A stretch of DNA of 22,928 nucleotides from Ruminococcus sp. AF46-10NS (GTDB taxonomy: Bacteria; Bacillota; Clostridia; Lachnospirales; Lachnospiraceae). The notes below the pieces were generated by a model that saw only the letters and a list, made by a program, of their open reading frames with translations, was not told where the DNA came from and did not search any database. The stretch is taken from assembly GCF_003474435.1 (NCBI RefSeq), contig NZ_QRNF01000045.1:1-22928 (forward strand), written 5' to 3'. Position 1 is the first letter of the stretch. The number at the start of each line of letters is the position of its first letter. The position numbers and the translations under genes were made by a program. Positions 22,835-22,928 of this stretch are shown in pieces.

Positions 22835-22891
22835 TTTATATGATAATAAGTATCATATAAAATGTCAATGATATTTTGTGAAACGTTTCAC
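22835..22891 (-). promoter_or_regulatory. Promoter of the LacI-family gene with two operators
   Basis: On the minus strand -35 TTGACA (22868-22863), a 17-base spacer and -10 TATCAT (22845-22840). A perfect inverted repeat with 11-base arms, TTTATATGATA (22835-22845) and TATCATATAAA (22851-22861), covers the -10 and spacer; its core at 22841-22855 resembles a Fur-family 7-1-7 box. A 14-base palindrome GTGAAACGTTTCAC (22878-22891) lies 9 bases upstream of the -35. The leader to the ATG is about 145 bases. Confidence 0.75.
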
Positions 22892-22928
22892 TGCTCAGTT
22901 CTTCTTTTCACGTTTCTTTCTCCATCAT

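Overview
The window looks like the chromosome of a low-to-mid GC anaerobic Firmicute, most likely a Lachnospiraceae member. The 16S V1 stretch at positions 1-60 reads like the Blautia neighbourhood from memory; no alignment was run. Supporting signs are consensus TTGACA/TATAAT promoters, AGGAGG ribosome binding sites, and ferredoxin-type and oxygen-sensitive enzymes throughout.

Layout from left to right. (1) 1-631, minus strand: the 5' end of a 16S rRNA gene, two tandem near-duplicate rRNA promoters, and an upstream tRNA-Ser(GCU) with its own consensus promoter. (2) 737-9365, minus strand: a compact ten-gene operon that appears to run from sulfate to homocysteine. Its transcription order is metY, sulfite reductase, TusA-like, hcyS-like carrier, hcyF-like E1, hcyD-like JAMM protease, aprA-like, aprB-like, cysD, cysN, then a terminator. 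Its promoter has a palindromic operator exactly between -35 and -10. (3) 9501-12970, plus strand: a membrane histidine kinase, an OmpR-type response regulator and a secreted acidic protein of unknown function. (4) 13135-14151, minus: a stand-alone intact sulfate-binding protein with no cysteine and no internal methionine. (5) 14152-14800: no intact gene; it holds a decayed Rpn-type nuclease/transposase fragment and a cluster of DnaA boxes. (6) 14801-17570, minus: a TPP-riboswitch-controlled thiS-thiG-thiH operon without thiF. (7) 17616-21601, minus: a sulfate ABC transporter operon (binding protein, cysT, cysW, cysA) whose binding-protein gene carries a one-base frameshift. (8) 21611-22891, minus: a LacI-family regulator with its promoter.

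How the genes fit together. The ABC system imports sulfate and CysDN makes APS. No APS kinase is present, and an AprAB-like flavoprotein/ferredoxin pair would reduce APS to sulfite. A small siroheme-type sulfite reductase makes sulfide. The E1-like enzyme would load that sulfide on the ubiquitin-like carrier as a thiocarboxylate, MetY would transfer it to O-acetylhomoserine, and the JAMM protease would trim the carrier and free homocysteine. This matches the protein-thiocarboxylate methionine pathway described in Wolinella succinogenes (HcyS, HcyF, HcyD, MetY, Sir), here joined in one operon to the whole sulfate-activation and APS-reduction branch.

Most notable points: the complete sulfate-to-homocysteine operon; C-terminal tails beyond Gly-Gly on both ubiquitin-like carriers (GGGAR and GGGSC), with a single E1 and a single JAMM protease in the window; LacI/cre-type operators about 52 bp upstream of three predicted start sites, which suggests activation of sulfate uptake; and sulfur-sparing sulfate-binding proteins in which the expected lipobox cysteine is replaced.
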